Positions 27,383 to 36,701 of a stretch of DNA of 64,000 nt are shown here, piece after piece. Position 1 is the first letter of the stretch; the number at the start of each line of letters is the position of its first letter. Source of the DNA: an uncultured Pelagibacteraceae bacterium. Lineage in GTDB: Bacteria > Pseudomonadota > Alphaproteobacteria > Pelagibacterales > Pelagibacteraceae. Location: assembly GCA_902542975.1 (NCBI GenBank), contig CACBWM010000001.1, positions 1-64,000 on the forward strand, in the 5' to 3' direction. The notes below the pieces were generated by a model that searched no databases, was not told the origin of the DNA, and was given only the letters and a program-made list of their open reading frames with translations. Made by a program: the position numbers and the translations under genes.

Positions 27383-27698
27383 TATTGTTTTAATAATAGT
27401 TATTACGTCTTTAGCTACTTATATTTCAAGGTTTTTAGGAGCTTTTACATCTGAAATAATAGATGAAAATACCAAAATATATAGGTGGTTTAATTATTTA
27501 GCCTATTCGACATTGGCTGCTTTAATTTCTAGAATGATAATATTTCCAGCTGGTGCACTTTCTGACAGTAATTACTTGTCCAGATTTATTGTTGTACTTT
27601 TAGCAATAATAATTTTTAAATTAACTAGAAATAATTTAGTTTACCCAACTTTATTCTCTGCTATCATTATGTTTTTATTAAGTAGCTTTACGATATAA
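27372..27698 (+). CDS. azlD: AzlD-family branched-chain amino acid exporter subunit
   Basis: 108-residue protein with about four membrane helices, typical AzlD length, with ATYISRFLG near the N-terminus and a YLAYSTLAALISRMI segment. It overlaps azlC, as is usual for this pair, and ends directly before the pentapeptide-repeat gene. Confidence 0.88.
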   Translation: MSANIVLIIVITSLATYISRFLGAFTSEIIDENTKIYRWFNYLAYSTLAALISRMIIFPAGALSDSNYLSRFIVVLLAIIIFKLTRNNLVYPTLFSAIIMFLLSSFTI

Positions 27699-28205
27699 AT
27701 GAAAAAAATTATTTTACTATTGTTCTTAATTTTAATACCAGGTATTTCACAAGCAGCATGTGATGATCCTTTAACTGATGGAGTTGATTATACTAACTGT
27801 AGATTTTCAGATGGACAAGATTTGCAAGGTAGTTATTTGCCTAACTCAAACTTATCATTCGCAAGTTTTATACAAGTAAATTTTGATAAAAGCATTATGA
27901 TGACTTCTAACTTGTCATTTGGAACTTTTCCAGAGTCATCATTTGTTAGAGCTAACTTATATGAGTCAACTCTAGTTGGTGGAAATTTCGAAAAAGCTAA
28001 CTTTACAGGAGCCAATATGACAAGAGTTGATTTTATGGGCTCAACATTAATTGAAGCAAATTTTCAAAATGCAAATTTAATGGAAGCTAACTTTACTTCA
28101 TCGAATATGACCAATGCTAATTTTGATGGAGCAAATTTAATTGGAGCAACATGGACTAATGGTGAAACATGTGGACCAAATTCAATTGGAGTTTGTAACA
28201 AATAA
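27699..28205 (+). CDS. Secreted pentapeptide-repeat protein
   Basis: 168 residues: a signal peptide ending near SQA (residue 19), then about twenty A(N/D)(L/F)xx-type pentapeptides (ANLYE, ANFTG, ANFQN, ANLME, ANFDG, ANLIG) that would form a right-handed quadrilateral beta helix, closed by a short C-terminal segment with two cysteines. Function of secreted pentapeptide proteins is generally unknown. It starts on the base after the azlD stop. Confidence 0.85.
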   Translation: MKKIILLLFLILIPGISQAACDDPLTDGVDYTNCRFSDGQDLQGSYLPNSNLSFASFIQVNFDKSIMMTSNLSFGTFPESSFVRANLYESTLVGGNFEKANFTGANMTRVDFMGSTLIEANFQNANLMEANFTSSNMTNANFDGANLIGATWTNGETCGPNSIGVCNK

Positions 28206-28210
28206 TTATA

Positions 28211-29131
28211 ATGGATAGCTTAGATACTATTCAAGGGTTTGATATTTCATTTAGTGATTATTCCAAAAGAATCATCAATATTAAAATTGAAGATGAAATT
28301 ATAGATAAACTAATATTTCCTTTTAAAAAATTTGATATTACAGCTCTTGAATATAAACCTTTTACTAGATTTACACTTGCAAAATCTTTAGATGACTCAA
28401 CAGGTGGAAAGCTAGGAAAATTTATAAACACTGTATTAAGAGATAGAGACACAGGTTGTTTTATTATAGGACCTAAAAATAAATCCAAAAAAATTGATAA
28501 CAATTTTCTTATTAAACTATCAACAGCTGTAACACACTTACTAGGTAATCCAAATTTTGATTCAATGGCTGGAAAATATTATGCGAGATTTCATGTTAAA
28601 CATGAGGACAATAGCGATTCATATCTTAGAAAAGCATATACAAACATGGATCTTCATACTGATGGTACTTATGTTAAAGAAAAAACTGATTGGTTATTAA
28701 TGCTAAAAATGGAGGAAGAAAATGTTCAAGGAGGTGAAACTGCAATGTTACACCTTGATGATTGGGAACATTTAGATAGCTTAACTAATGATAAAGTTGG
28801 AAAACAAAACTTTATATGGGGTTCTCCAAAAAGTAAAAAAGTTGATTACAAGGTGGAACATCCTATTTTTTCAGAAGACGAAAATGGAAAACCACAAATT
28901 TCTTACATAGACCAATTTCCTGAGCCCAAAAATATGGAACAAGGATTATTTCTACAAAAATTATCAGACTCTTTAGAAGGAAGTCAAAAAAAGATTGTAA
29001 TGCCTTTACCAGTTGGCTTTTCAGTAGTTGCAAATAACTATTTCTGGCTTCATGGTAGAAAACCATTTGTAGAAAATAAAAAATTATCAAGAGAATTACT
29101 AAGAATTAGAGGTTCTTTTTTTACTAATTAA
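28211..29131 (+). CDS. glaH: CsiD/GlaH-type 2-oxoglutarate dioxygenase (glutarate 2-hydroxylase)
   Basis: 306-residue Fe(II)/2-oxoglutarate oxygenase. NMDLHTDGTYV gives the H-x-D iron ligands, LHGRKPF the distal histidine, and RELLRIRGSF the 2-oxoglutarate-binding arginine; VQGGETAMLHLDDWEHL closely follows the CsiD pattern. The E. coli enzyme hydroxylates glutarate to L-2-hydroxyglutarate in lysine/cadaverine catabolism. No L-2-hydroxyglutarate oxidase is next to it. Family assignment is strong, substrate inferred. Confidence 0.82.
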   Translation: MDSLDTIQGFDISFSDYSKRIINIKIEDEIIDKLIFPFKKFDITALEYKPFTRFTLAKSLDDSTGGKLGKFINTVLRDRDTGCFIIGPKNKSKKIDNNFLIKLSTAVTHLLGNPNFDSMAGKYYARFHVKHEDNSDSYLRKAYTNMDLHTDGTYVKEKTDWLLMLKMEEENVQGGETAMLHLDDWEHLDSLTNDKVGKQNFIWGSPKSKKVDYKVEHPIFSEDENGKPQISYIDQFPEPKNMEQGLFLQKLSDSLEGSQKKIVMPLPVGFSVVANNYFWLHGRKPFVENKKLSRELLRIRGSFFTN

Positions 29132-29164
29132 TTAATTTTAGTGATAATAATCACTTAGTTTATC

Positions 29165-29938
29165 ATGAAAATCGGATTTATTGGTACAGGACATATCTCG
29201 AAATCAGTAATCAACGGAATACTGGGGTCAAAATTAAAAATTAATAAAATAATTGTTTCAAAGAGAAATTCAAAAATTTCAAGTGAACTTAAAAGAAAAA
29301 GTAAAAAGATAAAAATATCTGCTGATAATCAGGATATTATAAATCAATCAAATTGGGTTTTTTTAGCAGTAACACCAACGATTGGAAAAATTATTCTTCC
29401 ACAATTAAAATTTAAAAAAGGTCAAACGATAATAAGTTTTATATCAACTATAAAAATGACTGAATTAAAAAAATATATTAAAGTTAAAACTAAGATTATT
29501 AGAGCAATTCCTTTGCCTCCAATTTCTCTTAGAAAAGGACCAGTACCAATTTTTCCACCAGATAAACAAGTTAGAAATTTTTTTAATAAGCTTGGCACAT
29601 CTGTCGAAATAAAAAATGAAAACCTATCACTAAATTTTTGGTCAACTTCATCAATGATGGCACCATTTTATGAATTACTACATACTCTGAGTGAATGGTT
29701 AGTAAAAAAGGGAATTAATAGAAGCGACTCTCAAAAGTATATTACCTCGTTATTTATTGCTTTATCTGAAGATGCAAAAATTAATTCAAATAAAGATTTA
29801 AAAGTACTTGTTAAAAATTCACAAACCCCAAAAGGTTTAAATGAACAAGCTGTTAAAGAATTAAGAAAACTTGGATTTTATAAATCTCTGAATAGAACAG
29901 CAAATAGTGTCTTGAATAGATTAAAAAAAAGTAAGTAA
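29165..29938 (+). CDS. proC: Pyrroline-5-carboxylate reductase-family protein
   Basis: 257 residues with an N-terminal NADPH Rossmann motif GFIGTGHIS and the ProC C-terminal dimerisation helices (MAPFYELLHTLSEWLVKKG; TPKGLNEQAV). ProC makes proline from pyrroline-5-carboxylate. It is somewhat divergent and rich in lysine, so it may be a paralogue acting on a related cyclic imine. Two bp separate it from the second Liv system. Confidence 0.78.
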   Translation: MKIGFIGTGHISKSVINGILGSKLKINKIIVSKRNSKISSELKRKSKKIKISADNQDIINQSNWVFLAVTPTIGKIILPQLKFKKGQTIISFISTIKMTELKKYIKVKTKIIRAIPLPPISLRKGPVPIFPPDKQVRNFFNKLGTSVEIKNENLSLNFWSTSSMMAPFYELLHTLSEWLVKKGINRSDSQKYITSLFIALSEDAKINSNKDLKVLVKNSQTPKGLNEQAVKELRKLGFYKSLNRTANSVLNRLKKSK

Positions 29939-29939
29939 A

Positions 29940-30728
29940 ATGTCTGACAATATCTTACAGGTAAATAATCTTACAAAATTATTCGGAGGACTAGCAGCAG
30001 TATCAAATTGCTCATTAAATATTAGATCAGGTTCAATAACTGGAATAATTGGCCCAAACGGTTCAGGGAAAACAACATTATTTAATTTAATAGCTGGAAA
30101 TTTGAAATCTAATGATGGAGAGGTAATATTTAATGATGAAAATATTACTGATGTACCATCACATGAGTTATTTGGCAGAGGATTATTAAGAACTTTTCAG
30201 ATTGCACATGAATTTTCAAACTTAACAGTTTTAGAAAACTTAATGATGGTGCCTTCAAATCAAAACGGAGAAAATTTATTAAATGCACTTATTAAACCAG
30301 GACTAGTAAAAAAAGAGGAAAAAGTTATTAGAGAAAAAGCCTATGAAGTTGTAGATTTTCTTAATTTAACACATTTAGCAAATGAAAGGGCAGGAAATCT
30401 TTCAGGAGGTCAAAAAAAATTATTAGAATTAGGAAGAACTATGATGGTTGATGCAAAATTGGTTTTACTTGATGAAGTGGGAGCGGGAGTTAATCGAACA
30501 CTTTTAAAAGATCTAGGAACTGCAATATTAAAATTGAATAAAGAAAAAAATTACACTTTTTGTATGATAGAGCATGATATGGATTTTATAAGCAGAATGT
30601 GTGATCCAGTAATAGTAATGGCAGATGGTTCAGTTTTATTTGAAGGAACATCTGATGAAGTGAAAAAAAACGAAAAAGTAATTGAGAGCTATCTTGGAAA
30701 GTCAAACTTAACAAAAAAAGAAAATTAA
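29940..30728 (+). CDS. ABC ATPase LivG (Liv system 2)
   Basis: 262-residue ATPase with Walker A GPNGSGKTT, Q-loop RTFQIAHEF, signature LSGGQKKLLELG, Walker B VLLDEVGAGV (Val where Pro is usual) and IEHDMDF. First gene of a complete second Liv-type transporter in the order ATPase, ATPase, permease, permease, the reverse of system 1, so the two are not simple tandem duplicates. Confidence 0.92.
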   Translation: MSDNILQVNNLTKLFGGLAAVSNCSLNIRSGSITGIIGPNGSGKTTLFNLIAGNLKSNDGEVIFNDENITDVPSHELFGRGLLRTFQIAHEFSNLTVLENLMMVPSNQNGENLLNALIKPGLVKKEEKVIREKAYEVVDFLNLTHLANERAGNLSGGQKKLLELGRTMMVDAKLVLLDEVGAGVNRTLLKDLGTAILKLNKEKNYTFCMIEHDMDFISRMCDPVIVMADGSVLFEGTSDEVKKNEKVIESYLGKSNLTKKEN

Positions 30729-31435
30729 TGGCATACTTTGAAGGAGCAAAAATGACTGCAGGTTATGGGGATGGTCCTGATATTATTAGTTCATGTTCCA
30801 TAACTGCCAATAGGGGAGAGATAGTTGCCATTCTAGGTCCCAATGGAGCTGGCAAATCAACAGCTATGAAAGCGATGCTCGGATTATTAAAATTAAAATC
30901 AGGCTCTGTAACTTTGAACGGTGAAGATATTTCAAAAATTAATCCTCAAGATCGAGTAAAAAAGGGTATTTCATTTGTTCCACAAACAAGAAATGTATTT
31001 GCAGAATTAACTGTTAGAGAAAATTTAGAGATCGGTGGCTTTTTGACAGAAGGGAGTTTAGAAAATAAAATTGAGAGTATTTATAGTTTATTTCCAATCT
31101 TGAGTGAAAAAAAATCCCAAGTCGTCGGACAATTATCTGGTGGACAACGTCAGCAAGTCGCTCTTGGAAGAGCTTTAATGAGTGATCCATCAGTTCTTAT
31201 GTTAGATGAGCCTACAGCTGGAGTTTCTCCAATTGTAATGGATGAATTGTTTGAACATATAATAAAAGTTAAAAAAACAAATGTTGCCGTTATTATGGTT
31301 GAGCAAAACGCAAAGCAAGCATTAAGTATTTCAGATCGAGGCTATGTATTGGTAACAGGTCAAAATAAATTTGAGGGATCCGGTAATGATTTGCTTGAGG
31401 ATCCTGAGGTTCGTAGATCATTTTTGGGAGCATAA
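30728..31435 (+). CDS. ABC ATPase LivF (Liv system 2)
   Basis: 235-residue ATPase with Walker A GPNGAGKST, signature LSGGQRQQVALG, Walker B MLDEPTAGVS and VEQNAKQAL. It overlaps both neighbours by one base (TAATG at each end), indicating strict translational coupling within the operon. Confidence 0.93.
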   Translation: MAYFEGAKMTAGYGDGPDIISSCSITANRGEIVAILGPNGAGKSTAMKAMLGLLKLKSGSVTLNGEDISKINPQDRVKKGISFVPQTRNVFAELTVRENLEIGGFLTEGSLENKIESIYSLFPILSEKKSQVVGQLSGGQRQQVALGRALMSDPSVLMLDEPTAGVSPIVMDELFEHIIKVKKTNVAVIMVEQNAKQALSISDRGYVLVTGQNKFEGSGNDLLEDPEVRRSFLGA

Positions 31436-32445
31436 TGGATTTCTTAAATGCAATAATTGTACTTTTTAATTTCACAGTAATACCAGCCTTAGCTTATGGT
31501 TCACAATTAGCTTTAGGTGCTATTTTTGTTACTTTAATTTATGCAGTTTTAAGGTTTGCTAATTTTGCAACTGGAGACATGATGTCTTTCGGAACAATGT
31601 TTGCAGTTATTCTAACATATTATTTTCAGTCCTTAGGTTTTGGATTAGGTGTTCTTCCAACAGCACTTTTAACAATTCCTTTCGCTATCCTAATGATGAT
31701 TTTATATATGTTAATGATAGACAAATTTGTTTTCAGTTATTACAGGGTAAAAAAAAGTCCTCCAGTTCAGTTTGCAATGGTTAGTGTGGGGGTAATGTTT
31801 GTCACTCAAGCCTTAATTAGAATAATCATTGGACCATCTGATAGAAGATTTTTAGATGGTGAAAAATTTATAATTAAAGCGACAGAATTTAAAGAAATGA
31901 CTGGTCTTGCAGAAGGTATAACTTTAAAATCAACACAAGCAATAACAATAATCGTAACCTTAATTGTTGTTTCAATAATGTTTTGGTTTTTAAATAGAAC
32001 TAAAACTGGAACAAGTATGAGAGCTTATTCAGACAATGAAGATTTAGCATTATTGTCTGGCATAGATCCTAAGAGAGTTGTTTTGATAACATGGGTCATC
32101 GCAGGAATTTTGGCTACTATTGGTGGAGTATTATATGGTTTAGATAAAAGTTATAGACCTTTTGTTTATTTTAATAATATGCTTCCAATATTCGCTGCAG
32201 CAATTGTTGGAGGAATCGGAAATCCATTTGGAGCCTTCCTAGGTGGATACGTTATAGCTTTTGCAGAAATATTTGTAACTTACGCATACAAAAGATTTAT
32301 TTCATATCTATTACCTGAACATCTTGAGCCAGACTCTTTACTCCAGTTATTATCGACAGATTACAAGTTTGCAGTTTCATTCTCAATTTTAGTAATTGTT
32401 TTATTAATAAGGCCGTCAGGTATCTTTAAAGGAAAAGTAATATGA
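31435..32445 (+). CDS. ABC permease LivH (Liv system 2)
   Basis: 336-residue permease with LivH features ALRFANFATGDMMSFG-like N-terminal motif, MRAYSDNEDLALLSGID coupling loop and IVGGIGNPFGAFLGG near the C-terminus. Slightly longer than system 1 LivH, with an extra loop of about 40 residues in the middle. ATGA overlap with the next permease. Confidence 0.92.
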   Translation: MDFLNAIIVLFNFTVIPALAYGSQLALGAIFVTLIYAVLRFANFATGDMMSFGTMFAVILTYYFQSLGFGLGVLPTALLTIPFAILMMILYMLMIDKFVFSYYRVKKSPPVQFAMVSVGVMFVTQALIRIIIGPSDRRFLDGEKFIIKATEFKEMTGLAEGITLKSTQAITIIVTLIVVSIMFWFLNRTKTGTSMRAYSDNEDLALLSGIDPKRVVLITWVIAGILATIGGVLYGLDKSYRPFVYFNNMLPIFAAAIVGGIGNPFGAFLGGYVIAFAEIFVTYAYKRFISYLLPEHLEPDSLLQLLSTDYKFAVSFSILVIVLLIRPSGIFKGKVI

Positions 32446-33812
32446 GGAATTATAAAAATGTCATCGCCGCATATTCAATCATGATATTTTTAATAATTTT
32501 GGTTGGGATATTTCAATCCTGGTCTATAGCATTAACTATTTTAAATTATTGTTTAATTTCTGCAGTTATGACAATTGGGGCAAATATACAATGGGGTTAT
32601 GCTGGATTAATTAATTTTGGGATAATGGGATATACAGCATTAGGAGGATTGGCTGTAGTTTTAGTTTCGGTTGAACCAGTCAAAAAAGCTTGGCAAGTTG
32701 GAGGTTTAAATATTTTAGCTTGTATATGGATAATTATTGCAATTATCTTTGTAGTTAAATTTATACTTAATAGATTTGATAAGTCTAAATTAAGAAATTA
32801 CTCAGTAGCCTTTGTAATCTTGGGCGGAATAATTTTACTAAGAGTAACTGCTGCACCAGGAATAGAAGCTATAGAGTCAGTTGATCCAGCAAAGACAGGA
32901 TTTCTCGGTGGCATGGGATTACCTGTTTTATTTTCCTGGATTTTCGGTGCGCTTTTGGCTGGCGGTTTAGCATTTGTCATAGGAAAGATCGCATTAGGTC
33001 TTCGTGCAGATTATTTAGCTATTGCAACATTATTAATAGCAGAAATTATTGTTTCAATTATTAAACATGAGGAATGGTTGGCAAGAGGTGTAAAAAATGT
33101 AATAGGGTTAAAAAGACCAGCACCATACGAAATAGATCTACAAACTTCAGAATGGTTTATAAATTTAGTTACAAAATTTAATTCATCAAAATTAAATTTA
33201 ATTAATTCAATCTCTGATAAGCAAGAAGCTCTAAATCAAATGGTTATTGATGCTTCATCAGTTTATGTAAAATTATGTTTTACAGGTTTATTTCTTACTG
33301 TTGTTATTATCTTATTAATTGTGACTCAGAAAGCCCTTTATTCACCCTGGGGAAGAAAAATGAGAGCTATAAGAGATAATGAAGAGGCGGCAAGTGCAAT
33401 GGGTAAAAATATTGTTAAAGAGCATCTTCTTATTTTTATTTTGGGATCTGCAATTGTTGGCTTAGCTGGAGCTATGATGGTTACAAATGATGGTTTGTTT
33501 ACACCAGGTAGCTACAGACCTATGAGATATACTTTTGTAATTTGGGTCATGGTTATAGTAGGTGGAACAGGAAATAATTTCGGAGCAATATTGGGGGGAT
33601 TTGTAGTTTGGTTTTTATGGGTCGAAGCAGCTCCAATTGCATTATTTCTAATTAATTTGTTTACATCTCATCTACCAGAAACTAATGCAGTTAGAGTTCA
33701 CTTGATTGAAAGTGCTCCATATTTTAGATTCTTAGTTATTGGAATTGGTTTACTTTTAATAATGCGTTATAGACCTCAAGGAATTATTCCCGAAAAAATT
33801 ATTAAACAATAA
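32442..33812 (+). CDS. ABC permease LivM, long form (Liv system 2)
   Basis: 456-residue LivM with core motifs NIQWGYAGLINFGIMGY, GLRADYLAIATLLIAEI and MRAIRDNEEAASAMGK. It exceeds the usual 300-350 residues through extra segments near 75-150 (additional helices and loops) and 225-275 (a loop after the LKRPAPYE segment). Its stop overlaps a tiny open frame at 33812. Confidence 0.9.
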   Translation: MRNYKNVIAAYSIMIFLIILVGIFQSWSIALTILNYCLISAVMTIGANIQWGYAGLINFGIMGYTALGGLAVVLVSVEPVKKAWQVGGLNILACIWIIIAIIFVVKFILNRFDKSKLRNYSVAFVILGGIILLRVTAAPGIEAIESVDPAKTGFLGGMGLPVLFSWIFGALLAGGLAFVIGKIALGLRADYLAIATLLIAEIIVSIIKHEEWLARGVKNVIGLKRPAPYEIDLQTSEWFINLVTKFNSSKLNLINSISDKQEALNQMVIDASSVYVKLCFTGLFLTVVIILLIVTQKALYSPWGRKMRAIRDNEEAASAMGKNIVKEHLLIFILGSAIVGLAGAMMVTNDGLFTPGSYRPMRYTFVIWVMVIVGGTGNNFGAILGGFVVWFLWVEAAPIALFLINLFTSHLPETNAVRVHLIESAPYFRFLVIGIGLLLIMRYRPQGIIPEKIIKQ

Positions 33813-33880
33813 TGTATTATATTTTATTAGGTATTGTTTTAGGATTAATATTTTATTTATCTGACAAATACTTATTTTAA
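33812..33880 (+). CDS. Possible 22-residue single-helix membrane micropeptide
   Basis: ATG overlaps the LivM stop (TAATG); 22 codons encode an almost continuous hydrophobic helix ending in SDKYLF, and the TAA falls at the first bases of the terminator stem. Translational coupling makes expression possible, but the length is short and AT-rich sequence favours hydrophobic codons by chance. Confidence 0.25.
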   Translation: MYYILLGIVLGLIFYLSDKYLF

Positions 33881-33906
33881 AACCCCAGTTAATTAACTGG
33901 GGTTTT
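33879..33906. terminator. Bidirectional intrinsic terminator
   Basis: A perfect inverted repeat, AAAACCCCAGTT / AACTGGGGTTTT around AATT, flanked by A and T runs on both sides. It sits between the convergent Liv system 2 permease operon and its binding protein gene and can serve both. Confidence 0.9.
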
Positions 33907-33915
33907 AATTTCTAA

Positions 33916-35106
33916 TTATCTTTGCTTTTTGTCTTTAAACTTTCCACCTTTTATTTCTTTTTCAATAAAAGATCCAAAAGCTTCACCAACATCTGTAAAT
34001 TCAACAGCTGTAGCACCTTCATAGTCTACCGCTTTACCTTTAGCTAATAAATCAAGTGCTTTCTTTAATTCACCTGGATAAATTTTTGTTCCAGGAGCAT
34101 TGGCTACTGACATTACATTGTTTTGAACAGTCATTCTGTCAGCTTTTCCACCAGCTTGCATTGCAAGCGTGATCAAGGCTGCTGCATCATAACTTTCACC
34201 TGTGTATGGACCTGATGAGTCAATACCACCGGCACTAGCAACTTCTTTAAATATACCAGCACCTTTACCCATTGATCCAGGTAAAGATCCAAATGATTTA
34301 TTTAAATCTTTTCCAAATCTGTCAGTAAGAGAGTCACCAATCATTCCATCTGAAAGAACAAAAGTATCAAATGATCCAGAGTCTAATGATCCTTGAATTA
34401 TACTACCACCAGCTTGATCTAAGTAACCTAAAACAGCAAGAGCATCTCCACCTGCTGCTGCAAGTGTAGCTACTTCTGCACCATAGTCACCTTTACCTTC
34501 TTCGTGTGCTGTAACAGCTGTTACTTTAATACCATGAGCTTTAACTGCAGCTACATAAACATCAGCTAAACCTTTTCCGTAGTCATTGTTAGTATGAGTT
34601 ACAGCTAATGATTTAACTTTTCTGTCCTTTGTAATATCCGCTAAGACTTGTCCTCCTCTAGCATCTGATGGAGCAGTTCTGAAGAAATAACCATTATCAT
34701 TAAGATCAGTTAATCCTGGAGATGTAGCTGATGGTGAAATCATAACAACACCATTTGGTACGGCAACATTAGTTGCTATTGCACCTGTAACACCAGAACA
34801 ATCAGCACCCATAATAGCAACAACACCACCTGAAACTAAACCTTCAGCAGCAGTTGTAGCAGCAGCAGAATCAACACAAGTTGAGTCAGCTCTTTCTACA
34901 GATATTTTTTTTCCACCAAGTAATGAGCCAGAATCTGAAGCTTCTTTAAAAGCAAGTTCAGCAGAAGCAGCCATTGCAGGTGTTAGGGTTTCAATTGGAC
35001 CAGTAAATCCTAAAATAATACCCATTTTAATTCCATGCCCATCTGAAAAAGCTTTTGAAGTAAAGCTTAAGATAAACACGAAAATACCAATTAGTAATTT
35101 TTTCAT
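33916..35106 (-). CDS. Branched-chain amino acid/amide ABC substrate-binding protein (Liv system 2)
   Basis: 396-residue Peripla_BP_6 protein, signal peptide ending near AFS (residue 20). ILGFTGPIETLTP, GADCSGVTGA and SPSATSPGL form the ligand cleft of the LivK type. Convergent with the system 2 ATPase/permease operon, from which it is separated only by a shared terminator, and so independently promoted. It differs clearly in sequence from the system 1 binding protein, so the ligands probably differ. Confidence 0.9.
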   Translation of the reverse strand: MKKLLIGIFVFILSFTSKAFSDGHGIKMGIILGFTGPIETLTPAMAASAELAFKEASDSGSLLGGKKISVERADSTCVDSAAATTAAEGLVSGGVVAIMGADCSGVTGAIATNVAVPNGVVMISPSATSPGLTDLNDNGYFFRTAPSDARGGQVLADITKDRKVKSLAVTHTNNDYGKGLADVYVAAVKAHGIKVTAVTAHEEGKGDYGAEVATLAAAGGDALAVLGYLDQAGGSIIQGSLDSGSFDTFVLSDGMIGDSLTDRFGKDLNKSFGSLPGSMGKGAGIFKEVASAGGIDSSGPYTGESYDAAALITLAMQAGGKADRMTVQNNVMSVANAPGTKIYPGELKKALDLLAKGKAVDYEGATAVEFTDVGEAFGSFIEKEIKGGKFKDKKQR

Positions 35107-35218
35107 ATTTTCCCTTTAATTGTTAACAATTTATATAATCAAAATTAAATCCTATTAAATTATTATTTCAATGAGAAAATTATCTCAATTTTCGAACAAA
35201 TACTTATAATTTTAACAA

Positions 35219-36166
35219 TTATCTATTAGGAGTGTCTGTCGCAATCATTTGACCTCTCACTTTTTCCCTAAAGTAAATATACACTCCTGCAGAAATAATA
35301 ATAGCTGCTCCAAGAAACGTTCTTGGCTCAGGTATTGTTTCAAATAATATATATCCTGCAATCATCGCAAAAATTATATAAGAGTATTCAAACAAAGATA
35401 CAATTGACGGTGAAGCAATACTATAAGCTGAAAAGACACAAAAGAAAGATATAGAAGCAACCACTCCCATTACAAAAACATAAGGCCATGAAGCCGAAGG
35501 GTTAGTAAACCATTCTCTAACAATAAATTGTAAAGTAGGATCAGAAAAATTATTAAATTTCCCATCTCCGCTAACTAGATAAATAATTAAACTTACAATA
35601 ACCGCAAAAATATAAAGCAAAGTCATTTGAGTATAAATATTATCTTTATCAGAAGTATATTTTGTAATTGTCATCGAGCAAGCATAACAAAGCGCACATC
35701 CGACAGGTGCTAATTTGAAAAAATTAAATTCCTCAAGTGTTGGATTAAGTACAATTAATACTCCTATAAAACCTACAACAATTGCACTCCATCTTCTAAT
35801 TCCAATTTGTTCTTTTAAAAAAAATTTAGCAAACATAGACATAAAGAAAGGACATGAGAAAAACAGAGCACTAACCATCGCTAAAGACATAAAGGTTAAA
35901 GAAATATAAAAAAAAGCAAATCCAAAAAAGAAACAAACAACCCTAATTAATGTCAAAAAAGGATAATGTGTTTTAAGAGTAATCTTTTTTTTTGTTATTA
36001 AAAAAAAAGATATGAGAATAGATGCTTGTATTAAAGTTCTTCCTAAATATAACTCAAATAATGCAATATCTTCAAAAATAAACTTTATTAATGAGTCTTG
36101 AATGGAAAAAAAGGCCATTCCAGTCATAATAAAAAAAATACCCCTTGTATTATTGTTTGTTTGCAT
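35219..36166 (-). CDS. EamA/DMT-family transporter
   Basis: 315 residues, about ten helices in two EamA halves (GIFFIMTGMAFFSIQDSLIKF and the second repeat from about residue 155), ending in a basic cytoplasmic tail. Similar in style to the 48304 protein: both open with SxQDSxxK/IDLYMVIIK-type first helices and PLE..FS-like loops. Substrate unknown. Confidence 0.84.
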   Translation of the reverse strand: MQTNNNTRGIFFIMTGMAFFSIQDSLIKFIFEDIALFELYLGRTLIQASILISFFLITKKKITLKTHYPFLTLIRVVCFFFGFAFFYISLTFMSLAMVSALFFSCPFFMSMFAKFFLKEQIGIRRWSAIVVGFIGVLIVLNPTLEEFNFFKLAPVGCALCYACSMTITKYTSDKDNIYTQMTLLYIFAVIVSLIIYLVSGDGKFNNFSDPTLQFIVREWFTNPSASWPYVFVMGVVASISFFCVFSAYSIASPSIVSLFEYSYIIFAMIAGYILFETIPEPRTFLGAAIIISAGVYIYFREKVRGQMIATDTPNR

Positions 36167-36224
36167 ATCGCACCTATATCAAAAAAACTTTAACCTTCAT
36201 AATTAATAAGATATTCTTAAAGAA

Positions 36225-36701
36225 ATGAGCGATTTTGAACCAATTTATGGTGGATGTATTTGTGGGAGTGTAAAGTATTCAATAAATAGCAAACCTCTTT
36301 TTACTCAGGTCTGCCATTGTTTAGATTGCAAAAAATTAACTGGATCATCTTATGTAATGAATACTAGTATTTTTGAAGATTCTTTAAAAATTAGTGGTGA
36401 ACTTTTAAAAGCTGAATTGATTGCAGGTAGTGGAAAAAAATGTACTCATTACTTTTGTAAAAATTGTGGGGTTTATATTTATGCCGATTATGAATTTGCA
36501 ATTAGAAGATTAACAGTTAGAACAAAGACTCTTTTGAAACCGAAAGACTTTCCACCTCAAGCACATATATTTGTAAAAGATAAGGATCCATGGATAAATA
36601 TTGTAGACAAAAATATTTGCTATGATGAAATGTATGATCCAAAAATTGCTTGGCCTAAAGAAAGTTTAGATAGATATAAAGAATATCTCGAGACTAATTA
36701 A
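36225..36701 (+). CDS. GFA/CENP-V-fold zinc protein
   Basis: 158 residues with the GFA (glutathione-dependent formaldehyde-activating enzyme-like) fold: GGCICGSVKY, CHCLDCKKLTGSSY and FCKNCG give the cysteine sets for two zinc sites. Members of the fold are often annotated as formaldehyde-activating, but most have no proven activity. Its 3' end overlaps the convergent GMC gene by 8 bp. A second GFA protein lies at 41495. Confidence 0.85.
   Translation: MSDFEPIYGGCICGSVKYSINSKPLFTQVCHCLDCKKLTGSSYVMNTSIFEDSLKISGELLKAELIAGSGKKCTHYFCKNCGVYIYADYEFAIRRLTVRTKTLLKPKDFPPQAHIFVKDKDPWINIVDKNICYDEMYDPKIAWPKESLDRYKEYLETN

Noticed and set aside
29140-29155. Hairpin AGTGAT/ATCACT before the ProC-like gene
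   Set aside because: Six pairs only, no T run and no conserved motif; could be chance.
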